A DNA stretch of 64,000 nucleotides from Shewanella amazonensis SB2B. GTDB taxonomy: Bacteria; Pseudomonadota; Gammaproteobacteria; Enterobacterales; Shewanellaceae. How positions within the stretch are numbered: the first letter of the stretch is position 1; each line of letters begins with the position of its first letter. Below are positions 23,629-31,622 of this stretch, in pieces. The stretch lies in assembly GCF_000015245.1 (NCBI RefSeq), contig NC_008700.1, forward strand, positions 1,742,001 through 1,806,000, read 5' to 3'. The translations under genes and the position numbers were made by a program. The notes beneath the pieces were generated by a model. That model was not told the origin of the DNA. It worked only from the letters and a program-made list of their open reading frames with translations, and made no database searches.

Positions 23629-24477
23629 ATGAAACGTGCTCTGGCAGTAATGGGTTTGGCGCTTTTTTTACTCGCGGGTTGTTCAACCAAGATGAGTTAC
23701 TACTTCCTCGATTGGGCAATCGAGTGGGAGCTTGATGACTATGTTGATTTAAACCGCGACCAGCAGAAGCAATTTGATGCGGTGTTGGATGAGTTTATTG
23801 ACTGGCATCGCCGTGAGGAGCTGCCCCGCTATGTGGCTCAGCTGGAAAGCATCAAGCAACAGATGCAATCCGGTACCTTAACGCCCGCCGCCTGGGCCGA
23901 AGAGGTCAACTACGCTCAGTCTCATTGGTTTCGGCTGTTTGAACATGTATTTGAAGGCATCTTGCCCATTGTCCAGAGTTTCTCAGACGAGCAGGTGGCC
24001 GGTATTATCAAACAGCTTCGTGAGGAAGAGGCCAAGCTGGTGGCCGAATATGCCGGTAAAACACAGGAAGAGTTGATTGCCGACTCGGATGAGCGGCTCA
24101 CCGAGCGGGCCGAAAAGTGGATAGGCAAGTTGTCGGACAAGCAAAAAGCCATGATCCATGCGTCCAATACATCCAGGCTGTCGACTCTGGATATGTGGCT
24201 TGAATACCGTCACGAATGGCTCAGACAGTTTGAAACGGCCCTCAATCAAAGAGCTGATACCGCCTTGCTGCGCAGCAGACTGCAACTCCTCATGACAGCC
24301 CCGCAAACCCTGAAGTCAGAGAAACATCAGCAGGCGGTGCGCGAAAACAGCGAGAATTTTGGTCGTTTGGTGATGGACATTTATCGAGACTTGTCTGATA
24401 AGCAACGAAAGAAGCTTTGGCACGAATACGATGCTCTGACCAAGGATCTGGCTGAGCTTGCCAACGAACCTGATTAA
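23629..24477 (+). CDS. DUF6279-family lipoprotein
   Basis: 282-residue lipoprotein with signal MKRALAVMGLALFLLAGC and lipidated Cys near residue 18, then an almost wholly alpha-helical, charged body (YYFLDWAIEWELDDYVDLNRD near 22-45). This matches the DUF6279 family of gammaproteobacterial lipoproteins, of unknown role. An AAAGGA site precedes the ATG. It is 63 bases after the thiamine operon and could be read through from it, but its own terminator follows. Confidence 0.82.
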   Translation: MKRALAVMGLALFLLAGCSTKMSYYFLDWAIEWELDDYVDLNRDQQKQFDAVLDEFIDWHRREELPRYVAQLESIKQQMQSGTLTPAAWAEEVNYAQSHWFRLFEHVFEGILPIVQSFSDEQVAGIIKQLREEEAKLVAEYAGKTQEELIADSDERLTERAEKWIGKLSDKQKAMIHASNTSRLSTLDMWLEYRHEWLRQFETALNQRADTALLRSRLQLLMTAPQTLKSEKHQQAVRENSENFGRLVMDIYRDLSDKQRKKLWHEYDALTKDLAELANEPD

Positions 24478-24495
24478 ACTGGCAACAAATTGCTG

Positions 24496-24525
24496 GCCGC
24501 AGACAAGGTATTCTGCGGCTTTATT
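24496..24525 (+). terminator. Terminator after the DUF6279 lipoprotein gene
   Basis: Perfect 8-bp stem GCCGCAGA/TCTGCGGC with an eight-base loop, followed by TTTATT. Confidence 0.8.
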
Positions 24526-24567
24526 CAATAAACAGGCTTTAGCAATAAACAGGCACCTGCAATAAAG
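24526..24567. repeat. Short direct repeats with 17-base period
   Basis: CAATAAACAGGC occurs at 24526-24537 and 24543-24554, and its first part CAATAAA again at 24560-24566. The period is 17 bases. Confidence 0.75.
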
Positions 24568-24618
24568 ATGGGTTGTCACAGGTCTTAGTCACATAGCATC
24601 TGATTTTGGCGAGGACCT

Positions 24619-25215
24619 ATGGCGCATTTTATTCATTCTCTTAATCTGAAAGCCCGGCATCTTGGCGAGGCACTGGCACCACTGGCATTGAGGGTGTATT
24701 TGGCCCCTGTGCTGATGCAGGCAGGCTATAACAAACTAAGCCACTTTGACGACACGGCCGCCTGGTTCGGCAATCCGGACTGGGGCCTTGGTTTGCCATT
24801 CCCCGAGCTGATGACGGCACTTGCGGCAGGCACGGAGTTTTTTGGTGCTATCCTGCTGATATTGGGGCTCTTTACCCGACTTATCTCTATTCCGCTGATG
24901 GTTACCATGCTGGTGGCCGCATTCACAGTGCATTGGCAAAATGGATGGCTCGCCATTGCAGACCCTTCAAGCTGGCTTGCCAACGAACAGGTTATGGCGT
25001 CGGCCGAGCGGCTCGCCAAAGCCAGGAGTCTGCTGCAGGAACATGGCAACTACGATTGGCTAACCGGTAGTGGTAACTTTGTGGTACTCAATAACGGTAT
25101 CGAATTTGCCATCACGTATTTCGTGATGCTGTTGGCGCTGTTTGCCATGGGGGGCGGCCGGGTGACCAGTCTGGACTGGTGGTTGGCAAAACGCATTGGC
25201 CGCCACAATGCGTGA
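24619..25215 (+). CDS. DoxX-family membrane protein
   Basis: 198-residue inner-membrane protein with four or five helices. RVYLAPVLMQAGYNKLSHFD near residue 28 and ALAAGTEFFGAILLILGLFTR near residue 75 fit the DoxX/SURF4 family. DoxX proteins are linked to redox balance and in some systems to thiosulfate or quinone chemistry, but many have no known role. The large loop between the second and third helices (about residues 108-150) is longer than usual. Monocistronic. Confidence 0.85.
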   Translation: MAHFIHSLNLKARHLGEALAPLALRVYLAPVLMQAGYNKLSHFDDTAAWFGNPDWGLGLPFPELMTALAAGTEFFGAILLILGLFTRLISIPLMVTMLVAAFTVHWQNGWLAIADPSSWLANEQVMASAERLAKARSLLQEHGNYDWLTGSGNFVVLNNGIEFAITYFVMLLALFAMGGGRVTSLDWWLAKRIGRHNA

Positions 25216-25331
25216 GGCACGGTGAGCTATCCGGATTTACCTGTAAAGGACAGAACGACGGGGTAAATCTGCTTTCTTTGCCCCGACGATTTGCTATCCT
25301 GCACAGGATAAATGAATAAGAGGATAACTCA

Positions 25332-25880
25332 TTGGATGCTTTAACCTTATTGCTTACCCGTCAATCCTGTCCCCGTTTGGTTGACCCCGCGCCAAATGAT
25401 ACCGAGCTGAAAACCATACTCGATGCTGCTATCAGGGTTCCGGATCATGGCGCACTGAGCCCCTTCGAATTCATTATCGCCACCGGCGACGGTCTGGACC
25501 GACTGGGCAGCATTTTTGAGTCCGCGGCCAGGGAGCAGGGGGCTGACGACGCCTTTATTGCCAAAGCCGCTTCTATGCCAAAACGGGCGCCCATGGTCGT
25601 CACCATAGTGGCCAAGTGTCAGGAACATCCCAAGGTGCCTGTGCTGGAGCAACAGATTGCAGCTGGCTGTGCCGCGATGGCGATGCAACAGGCGGCGTTT
25701 GCCTTGGGTCTGGGCGGTATTTGGCGCACGGGCGATTTTGCCTTTGACCGAGCGGTACATCAGGCACTTGGCTTGACGGAAATGGACCAGATAGTCGGGT
25801 TTCTCTACCTGGGCACTCCCGCCGTTGATGCGCCGGTGAAACCTGGCAGAGACGGTATGCAGTACGCTCGTTATCTCTAG
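25332..25880 (+). CDS. ydjA: Nitroreductase family protein (YdjA-like)
   Basis: 182-residue FMN-binding nitroreductase of the minimal YdjA type. It follows E. coli YdjA: MDALxLL at the start, AAIRVPDHGALSPFEF near 33, KRAPMVVTIVAKC, EQQIAAGCAAMAMQQAAFALGLGGIWRTG and IVGFLYLGTP. It probably reduces nitro compounds or quinone-like substrates with NAD(P)H. The start is a TTG at 25332: AAGAGG lies eight bases upstream, TTG encodes the exact family start, and no ATG is available nearby. Convergent with the ODP gene across a terminator. Confidence 0.92.
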   Translation: MDALTLLLTRQSCPRLVDPAPNDTELKTILDAAIRVPDHGALSPFEFIIATGDGLDRLGSIFESAAREQGADDAFIAKAASMPKRAPMVVTIVAKCQEHPKVPVLEQQIAAGCAAMAMQQAAFALGLGGIWRTGDFAFDRAVHQALGLTEMDQIVGFLYLGTPAVDAPVKPGRDGMQYARYL

Positions 25881-25895
25881 CTGAGTGTACTCAAT

Positions 25896-25922
25896 CAAAA
25901 AAGGCCCCCAGGGGCCTTTTTT
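25896..25922. terminator. Bidirectional terminator between nitroreductase and ODP genes
   Basis: A6, AGGCCCC-C-AGGGGCCT type stem, T6: symmetric and suited to both convergent genes. Confidence 0.92.
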
Positions 25923-25925
25923 GCA

Positions 25926-26660
25926 TTAATCCAGTCCGATACCCACATCCAGACTGTCAAACCAATCCAAAAAGGCTTTCACCTGCGGACCTTTAAAGAT
26001 GCGTCCATGTTGTGGGCACATGTACTGAATATCCAGATCCCGCATCCGTGCCACCCAGTTACTCTTGGCACGATTGGAGGGCATCCAGCGACGGTGGAAG
26101 TACTCCATCTTGCTGATGTGACTGGCAAAGTCATCCACAAAAATGTCAGCCTCTGCGGGCTCAAGCGCCGCGCCCACGTCCCCCGACATCAGCACCTTGG
26201 CCACTGGGTCATACACGTGAAAATTGCCGGACGCATGCAGGTAATGGGCGGGTACAAACTGCAGCTCCACTTCACCCACCTGTAATTTCCCCCCCTTATC
26301 CTTGATGGGCTCGTAGCTGATGTTGTTCATCCCGAAGTGACGGATAAACCCCTCCCACAGCCAGGGGGCGTAGAGCTTGGCCTTGGGCAGCGTCTGATCC
26401 CACAGACCGAGGGATGAAATGATGTCCGGATCCTGATGGGAGGCAAAAAGATAGGTCAGCTGCTCGAGGGGGATATGGCGCACCAGACTGGCCAACATGG
26501 GGGCAAAAAGTTCAATTCCGCCGGGGTCCATTAGCAACGACTGATTTCCGCTTTGAACCAGATATTGGTTGGTGTCGATGATTTTGTCGTTTTTCTCAGG
26601 GTCTCTGCCGAAATACAGCCATTTGTGAGTGGGGGTCTCGACCAGTAATTGTGTCTTCAT
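25926..26660 (-). CDS. Oxygen-binding di-iron (ODP) metallo-beta-lactamase-fold protein
   Basis: 244-residue protein with the metallo-beta-lactamase fold of the flavodiiron/ODP branch. The di-metal ligands can all be seen: His75, Asp77 and Asp79 in ASHQDPD, His in PAHYLHASGNF, Asp in MSGDVGA and His in CPQHGRIF. There is no flavodoxin domain, so it is an ODP-like protein, not a full flavodiiron reductase. ODP proteins bind O2 or iron and some act as sensors for chemotaxis. It lies 16 bases downstream of the gene at 26677-27288, in one operon with it, and that neighbour looks like a chemoreceptor tip. A sensory role is inferred; a detoxifying role is the alternative. Confidence 0.85.
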   Translation of the reverse strand: MKTQLLVETPTHKWLYFGRDPEKNDKIIDTNQYLVQSGNQSLLMDPGGIELFAPMLASLVRHIPLEQLTYLFASHQDPDIISSLGLWDQTLPKAKLYAPWLWEGFIRHFGMNNISYEPIKDKGGKLQVGEVELQFVPAHYLHASGNFHVYDPVAKVLMSGDVGAALEPAEADIFVDDFASHISKMEYFHRRWMPSNRAKSNWVARMRDLDIQYMCPQHGRIFKGPQVKAFLDWFDSLDVGIGLD

Positions 26661-26676
26661 TGGTTAATCCTTAACG

Positions 26677-27288
26677 TCAATGGGAATCGAACAGGCGGAT
26701 GGCAGTATCTACCCGCTCGCGGATCTGAGCGGCAACCGTATCGACCTTGTTGGCCACGTCCACGAAGATGGTCTGAAATCGTCCGTCGACCCGGCAAGCC
26801 TCGACCCGGCAGATGGAGGCGAGGGCGTTGGCGCTGCGAAGGTTTTGTTTTAAATCCAACAACTGTACCTGCATCTTACTGAGCACCTGATTGAAATCAC
26901 TCTCCAATTTGGCGTAATGCTCTTCTGTGGTTTCGATAGCGCCCGCCATGCTGTAGGCGTAGGCGGCGGTGCTGGCCTTGTCCCGGGCTGCATGAAAATA
27001 GTGCAGCGCCGTGGCGGTGCGTGCTGTGCGGGTTGCCAGCTTGCTGGCTTCCTTTGCCAGTTGATTGATTTCGTTGGCAGCGCGCTTGGTGTAACCGGCG
27101 AGCTCATCGATATAGTGGGTTAGTGCCTTGAATCCAAGCGCGGCGCTGCCGATTCGGCTTGAGGCCGCCTGGGCATTACTGGCGGTGAGATTGATTTCCT
27201 TGCAACTGGCGAGCGTGTGGTTAAGCTCTGCGGCGACCATCGCCGCAGTGACATAGTAGGGCCGTCGTCCCTGAGAAATATTCTGCAT
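26677..27288 (-). CDS. Small soluble protein resembling a degenerate chemoreceptor signalling hairpin
   Basis: 203-residue all-helical protein without signal peptide or membrane segment. Residues 32-64 (INLTASNAQAASSRIG then SAALGFKALTHYIDELA) line up with the hairpin tip of methyl-accepting chemotaxis proteins, which reads INLLALNAAIEAARAGE...GFAVVADEVRxLA. The Asn, Arg, Gly-Phe and final Leu-Ala positions are kept, whereas the Glu of the EAAR contact is lost (Ala here). The helix that follows (KRAANEINQLAKEASKLA) fits the descending arm. It is the first gene of an operon with the ODP di-iron protein. Proposed role: signalling partner of the ODP sensor; unproven. Confidence 0.6.
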   Translation of the reverse strand: MQNISQGRRPYYVTAAMVAAELNHTLASCKEINLTASNAQAASSRIGSAALGFKALTHYIDELAGYTKRAANEINQLAKEASKLATRTARTATALHYFHAARDKASTAAYAYSMAGAIETTEEHYAKLESDFNQVLSKMQVQLLDLKQNLRSANALASICRVEACRVDGRFQTIFVDVANKVDTVAAQIRERVDTAIRLFDSH

Positions 27289-27383
27289 GATGAATTTCCT
27301 TCCCGATGACAGCTAAAGTATAGTCAGGGTTAATAAATTTGCGCCGCGAAGAAATATTCAGCGGCTTTGCTTTAGGAGCTGCT

Positions 27384-27893
27384 TTGGAACCCATACTTAC
27401 GGAAAGGTTAACGTTGCGCGAATTCACGCTGGCCGATGCCGCTGACATTCTTGCGCTGCTCACTACACCGGACTTTATCCGCAATATCGGTGACAGGGGC
27501 GTGAAGGACCTTGAGACTGCCCATGCTTATCTGAGAGATGGCCCTCTGCAGAGTTATCGTCAGCATGGCTATGGTTTATGGCGCATTGGGCTTGCCGGGG
27601 ATGACCGCTTTATCGGTACCTGCGGTCTTATTCTGCGCGATACCCTGCCCGCAGTGGACATAGGTTACGCCCTGCTGCCAGCTTATTACGGACAGGGTTA
27701 TGCCATCGAAGCCGCACGGGCTTGCTTGGCAAAACGGCTGGAATTTGGCTTGGGGCAGGTGGTCGCTATCGTGGCGGAAGATAACCTGCCGTCCCAGCGA
27801 CTGTTGGAAAAATTGGGCATGAAATTCACGGGGCGTGTCCCCTTTGGCGAACCTGCCGTTGATGTACGGCTTTACAACCTTTTATCTGATTGA
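27384..27893 (+). CDS. GNAT N-acetyltransferase, RimJ/RimL type
   Basis: 169-residue GNAT enzyme: LTERLTLREFTLADAADI at the start, then IGYALLPAYYGQGYAIEAAR (acetyl-CoA site, near residue 95) and NLPSQRLLEKLGMKFTG near 140. Start set at the TTG of 27384, since AGGAG is five bases upstream and MEPILTERL is the family N-terminus; the longer frame from 27339 has no ribosome site. It is divergent from the ODP operon. Substrate unknown. Confidence 0.87.
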   Translation: MEPILTERLTLREFTLADAADILALLTTPDFIRNIGDRGVKDLETAHAYLRDGPLQSYRQHGYGLWRIGLAGDDRFIGTCGLILRDTLPAVDIGYALLPAYYGQGYAIEAARACLAKRLEFGLGQVVAIVAEDNLPSQRLLEKLGMKFTGRVPFGEPAVDVRLYNLLSD

Positions 27894-27959
27894 TTTATAA
27901 CAATCTATTTTGATTGTCAGTCCGACGTTTCTCCACTAAAATTTGCGCGTTTTCCGGGG

Positions 27960-27985
27960 CCTTTGCAACGACAGTTCTGCAAAGG
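27960..27985. repeat. Inverted repeat upstream of the oxygenase gene
   Basis: Perfect 8-base arms CCTTTGCA and TGCAAAGG with a 10-base spacer, about 95 bases before the next start codon. No T-run follows, so it looks more like an operator or leader structure than a terminator. Confidence 0.6.
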
Positions 27986-28079
27986 TCGTATTGACGCCCT
28001 ACCTCGAAATAATGGTCCATTCTCCCGCCCGGACCCTTGAGTACAGCGAAAGCGTGGCTTTTGTTTGAGTCTTGCAATC

Positions 28080-28703
28080 ATGATTTGTGAGTTCAGTGAG
28101 TCTGTGCTCGATGGCATCGCAGATGCGCTTGTCGATCGCGGTTATATTTGTGTCGATAATTTATTCGAACCCGAGGTTGTTGTCAGATTAAGGGACAAGG
28201 TGTTTACCAAGGCCGACGAAACTTTTAAACCCGCCAGTATTGGCAGGGGCCAGGAGCAGCACCGCAACACCGACATTCGCCGCGACAGCATTCGTTGGCT
28301 TGAGCCCCAGTGCGCGGTGGACAATCAGTACTTATCACTGATGGAGTCGTTAAAAAATGGCCTGAACCGTCGCTTGTTTATGGGGCTGTTTGACTATGAA
28401 AGTCACTACGCGCTCTACCGTCCCGGTGCTTTCTATAAAAAGCACGTTGATGCCCTGAAAGGCAGTCAGAATCGTATTTTAACGACGGTGTTTTTTATGA
28501 ATCCCGAGTGGCAGCCAGATCACGGCGGCGTGCTTAAACTCTACGAAGAAGACGATAGTTTGATTGAAGAACTGGCACCCTTGATGGGGCGGTTGGTTAT
28601 TTTCCTGTCGGAGCGCTTTCCCCACGAAGTGATGCCCACGACAGTCGACAGAGCCAGCATTGCCGGCTGGTTCAGAGTTGCAGGCAGTCAGCACGGCTTT
28701 TAA
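28080..28703 (+). CDS. 2-oxoglutarate/Fe(II)-dependent oxygenase (prolyl-hydroxylase-like)
   Basis: 207-residue dioxygenase with the double-stranded beta-helix facial triad: His-x-Asp in KKHVDALKG near residue 125, distal His in RFPHEVMPT near 183, and the 2-oxoglutarate arginine in SIAGWFR. ALYRPGAFYKKH and ILTTVFFMNPEW fit the SM-20/EGL-9-like prolyl hydroxylases; a Pseudomonas member hydroxylates EF-Tu. The substrate here is not known. The ATG at 28080 is preferred over the TTG at 28065, but neither has a strong ribosome site. Confidence 0.85.
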   Translation: MICEFSESVLDGIADALVDRGYICVDNLFEPEVVVRLRDKVFTKADETFKPASIGRGQEQHRNTDIRRDSIRWLEPQCAVDNQYLSLMESLKNGLNRRLFMGLFDYESHYALYRPGAFYKKHVDALKGSQNRILTTVFFMNPEWQPDHGGVLKLYEEDDSLIEELAPLMGRLVIFLSERFPHEVMPTTVDRASIAGWFRVAGSQHGF

Positions 28704-28739
28704 GTGCTGAAGAATGATGCAGGTTGAATTTGCCCCAAT

Positions 28740-28767
28740 AAAAAGGATGCCAGCGGCATCCTTTTTT
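28740..28767. terminator. Bidirectional terminator between oxygenase and porin operon
   Basis: AAAAAGGATGCC-AGC-GGCATCCTTTTTT, symmetric between convergent genes. Confidence 0.93.
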
Positions 28768-28780
28768 ACCTGGCATTGAA

Positions 28781-30280
28781 TTAAAACGCCAATATCAGGT
28801 CGCTCGAGAACACCCAGCCATTGGCACCCACCTGGAAAGGAACGCTGGAGTAACCCACGGGTGAGTCGTTCAGGTAAAGGCCCTGAAAGTTTAACCTCAG
28901 CTCACGCCGTCCCAGCGGGAAGTAATTTACCCCAACGCTGATATCGTAAGGGTCACCATAATCGCCAAAAATTTGCGAATAACCAGCGTAGGCCTGCAGT
29001 TTACCGGGGATAACCATGGCGCTGCCCTGGATTTGGAAGCCTGAGTCGTCGACCGAATCTATCGGAATAGGGCCGGTGGTGACAAAATCGTCCAGCCAGC
29101 GCTGATAGACCTCGGCTTCCAGAGACCATCCCTTGTACTTGAAGCCACCGTTCACCGCCGCCATCTGATAGGTGGCTTTACGGATGTCGCCACCCGTCAT
29201 AAAGGGATCGGTTCTGAAAATCAGGGTTCCATCCGACAATCTCAGCTGGCTGTTCTCAAAGCCTTCAGTCCCGGGTTGGCCCTGGGCGTCTTCACGGCTG
29301 TGGGTGAAGTGAACCCCAAAGAGGGTGGCAAATTCGTCATGGTATTCATAATCTCCCATACCCTGACCTGGGCCATATTCCCCAGTGGTGGGCATCCACC
29401 AGAGTGCGCCGGAAAGGGTATTGAATTCACCGTCAAGCTGGGCTGCATTCACCCCGAGTTGGCTTAAGTTGTTCCCTATCATGGCGCGGTACTCAAGCCC
29501 TTCGGCCAGTTTACCATTGGCCCAAATCCCGGAAGTGTAAGAACCACGGAAGAACTCATCGGCAATGGTGCGATGGTCATTCTTGAGCCAGTTGGGGAAG
29601 GTGTAGTTAGTGGAGCGGGTGGATGGCAAGGCACCTATCCCGGCATAGAGATTAAATGCTTCATCAAACTGGAAACCCAAATTACCGCCGAGCACCACCT
29701 GCGCCGGATCGCCCTGGCTGGTGTTGGAAGTCCAGGCATACAACAGATAACGGAATCTGGGATCAAACAACCAACCCTTGAAGTTCAGCGTGATTTTCTG
29801 AAACTGCAGATCGTTACGGATATCCAGATTACTGGTGCGGCCAAAACTGTCTGTGTAGGTATCGTCCAGTCCCTTTTGGTTGAGATAGCGGGCATAGGTA
29901 AAGGCGCTGATATCCAGCTCTCCCCACTCGTCACGGGCGACGACAAAGCCTTTACCCGGCTCGAAAACACCGCTCTGCGGTTTGGGGGCCACCTGAGGTT
30001 TTGGCGGTGGCCGTCTTTCCGGCGTGGCCATCTCTGTGCGTTTGGCCTCGGCGCTGAGTATGGCCGCTGATTCAGGCGAAGCGTCGCTCACTTCAGATTC
30101 AAGTGATGCGATACGCCGCTCAAACTCCCTGCTTTGGGCATCAAGCTCTGCTTTCATGGCCTTAAGAGCGGCCAGTTCTTTGGCAATCTCCTCGGCGCGC
30201 TTGTCGCTGATTTCTGCCAATGACATCCCGGGAGCGAGCAGCGCTGCGGTCACCAGAATGCCTGTTAAAGATGGTTTCAT
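28781..30280 (-). CDS. Outer-membrane porin with N-terminal coiled coil
   Basis: 499-residue secreted protein: signal peptide ending near MSLAEI, a heptad-rich coiled coil of about 40 residues (KRAEEIAKELAALKAMKAEL and on), a proline-rich linker (PPPKPQVAPKPQ), then a long aromatic, Gly-rich beta-barrel that ends with the outer-membrane signature ILAF (terminal Phe). It resembles OprP/OprO-like or other trimeric porins with N-terminal coiled coil. The ATG read from 30280 is chosen over the longer upstream frame, as AAGGAA lies in front and the signal peptide begins there. Third gene of the operon 32795-28781; substrate unknown. Confidence 0.78.
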   Translation of the reverse strand: MKPSLTGILVTAALLAPGMSLAEISDKRAEEIAKELAALKAMKAELDAQSREFERRIASLESEVSDASPESAAILSAEAKRTEMATPERRPPPKPQVAPKPQSGVFEPGKGFVVARDEWGELDISAFTYARYLNQKGLDDTYTDSFGRTSNLDIRNDLQFQKITLNFKGWLFDPRFRYLLYAWTSNTSQGDPAQVVLGGNLGFQFDEAFNLYAGIGALPSTRSTNYTFPNWLKNDHRTIADEFFRGSYTSGIWANGKLAEGLEYRAMIGNNLSQLGVNAAQLDGEFNTLSGALWWMPTTGEYGPGQGMGDYEYHDEFATLFGVHFTHSREDAQGQPGTEGFENSQLRLSDGTLIFRTDPFMTGGDIRKATYQMAAVNGGFKYKGWSLEAEVYQRWLDDFVTTGPIPIDSVDDSGFQIQGSAMVIPGKLQAYAGYSQIFGDYGDPYDISVGVNYFPLGRRELRLNFQGLYLNDSPVGYSSVPFQVGANGWVFSSDLILAF

Positions 30281-30305
30281 GTGGCTTTCCTTGTCGTTCG
30301 TGGGA

Positions 30306-31613
30306 TCACAATAGATTGAAGTCGTAATTAACGATGATTCTGAAATCGAGGAAATCGTCTGCGCCGGCAAAGTCGTTGTCCTGATCCACATAGGCTGCAC
30401 GCATTCTCAGCCAAATGCGGTCACTCCAACTCTCTTTGAGTCGCCAGTCCAGTGTCAGGTCGTATTCGGTTTCATCGGCACTGGCGGCCGGGCCCGTCTC
30501 AGGGGTATCGCCGTGGACGATATTGGTGAAAAGGCTCATGTCCCCCGGGCCCACCCGGCCCAAGTCCAGCGAAAAGCCCAACATATAGGCATCTTCACCG
30601 GCGCGGTCGAAGTCATCCACAATCACTGACAGGTAGTTGGCCGGGTTGCCAAAGGGCTTGATGATGCCGTGGTCGTCGTCCGTGGTGCTGGCACCGAAGC
30701 GCCAGCTGAATGGGCCGTGTTTCAGTTCAACCTTGGCTGCCAGCATTTGGGTGTCGAATTCGCCAATCAGTTCATCACCACTGCTTTGCTGGGCTGTGTA
30801 CTGCAGGTTGGCACTGATGGTGCTGCCTTTGACAATTTCGAATGGGTGTTCAACCTTGGCAAAAAAGGTATCAAAGGTCTCAAAGGTGCGCTGATATATG
30901 GCGCCCACAGTGGTGCCGCCAGCTGCTATGTATCTGGCACCGGCGAAACCTGTGCCCTCATCGCTGCCTTCAGCGCCGGCGGCCTCTGACATGGAGATAA
31001 AGTCATCGTCGCTTTTGCCCTTTATCTTGTCCACGTAGCCTGCCATGTAGCCAAAGCCACTTTTGGAGGTGTTGCCGATGGCAATCCCCTCAAAGGTGTT
31101 GGGCACCATGCGGATATCATGGCTGCCAAGATAGGGCAGTTCGAAGCGCTGACGGCCTATGCGCATACCGTGATTTTCTGCAAAACGCACTGTCAGGTTG
31201 GCTTCGCCGAGCACGGTAAAACTCTCCTGTCCCGGCTTGAAAAGACCCGTGCCGTCTTTGTCGTCGGGCCCATAGAGCTTTTGTGAGGTGTACAGGGTGG
31301 CATTGACTCTGAGCCAGTCACCAAGCCAGCCTGATTTGTACTCCAATGCGCCCCCCAATGCCCAGCCAACGCTGTCTGCCTTGGTGTCCCTGTCTCGGTC
31401 GAGATAATAGGTTCGGGGCTTGAGAATAAGGCTGGTGTCCTCCCAAAAAGCAGCCCTATCCGTGTCCGGGGTTTCTATGGGGTTAACATCACTTTGCTGA
31501 TTCGGTTCGTGATCGCGCTCGTCTGATACCTGCTGCTGAGCCAGGGCCGTGACAGGTATTGTCACCGCCGGGGTCAGCATACAGGCCACGAGCCATAATG
31601 ATTTCGTGGCCAT
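30306..31613 (-). CDS. OprD-like outer-membrane porin
   Basis: 435-residue protein with a signal peptide (cleavage near ALAQQQ) and a barrel of short amphipathic strands, such as WLRVNATLYTSQKLYGPD, GMRIGRQRFELPYLGSHDIRM and FGYMAGYVDKIKGKSDDD. These fit the OprD/alginate-export-like family of substrate-specific porins. The expected C-terminal aromatic is replaced by FNLL. It begins nine bases after the amidohydrolase gene and ends 25 bases before the second porin, so the three are one transcript. It may import the substrate or product of the amidohydrolase. Confidence 0.78.
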   Translation of the reverse strand: MATKSLWLVACMLTPAVTIPVTALAQQQVSDERDHEPNQQSDVNPIETPDTDRAAFWEDTSLILKPRTYYLDRDRDTKADSVGWALGGALEYKSGWLGDWLRVNATLYTSQKLYGPDDKDGTGLFKPGQESFTVLGEANLTVRFAENHGMRIGRQRFELPYLGSHDIRMVPNTFEGIAIGNTSKSGFGYMAGYVDKIKGKSDDDFISMSEAAGAEGSDEGTGFAGARYIAAGGTTVGAIYQRTFETFDTFFAKVEHPFEIVKGSTISANLQYTAQQSSGDELIGEFDTQMLAAKVELKHGPFSWRFGASTTDDDHGIIKPFGNPANYLSVIVDDFDRAGEDAYMLGFSLDLGRVGPGDMSLFTNIVHGDTPETGPAASADETEYDLTLDWRLKESWSDRIWLRMRAAYVDQDNDFAGADDFLDFRIIVNYDFNLL

Positions 31614-31622
31614 AGTCCGTCC

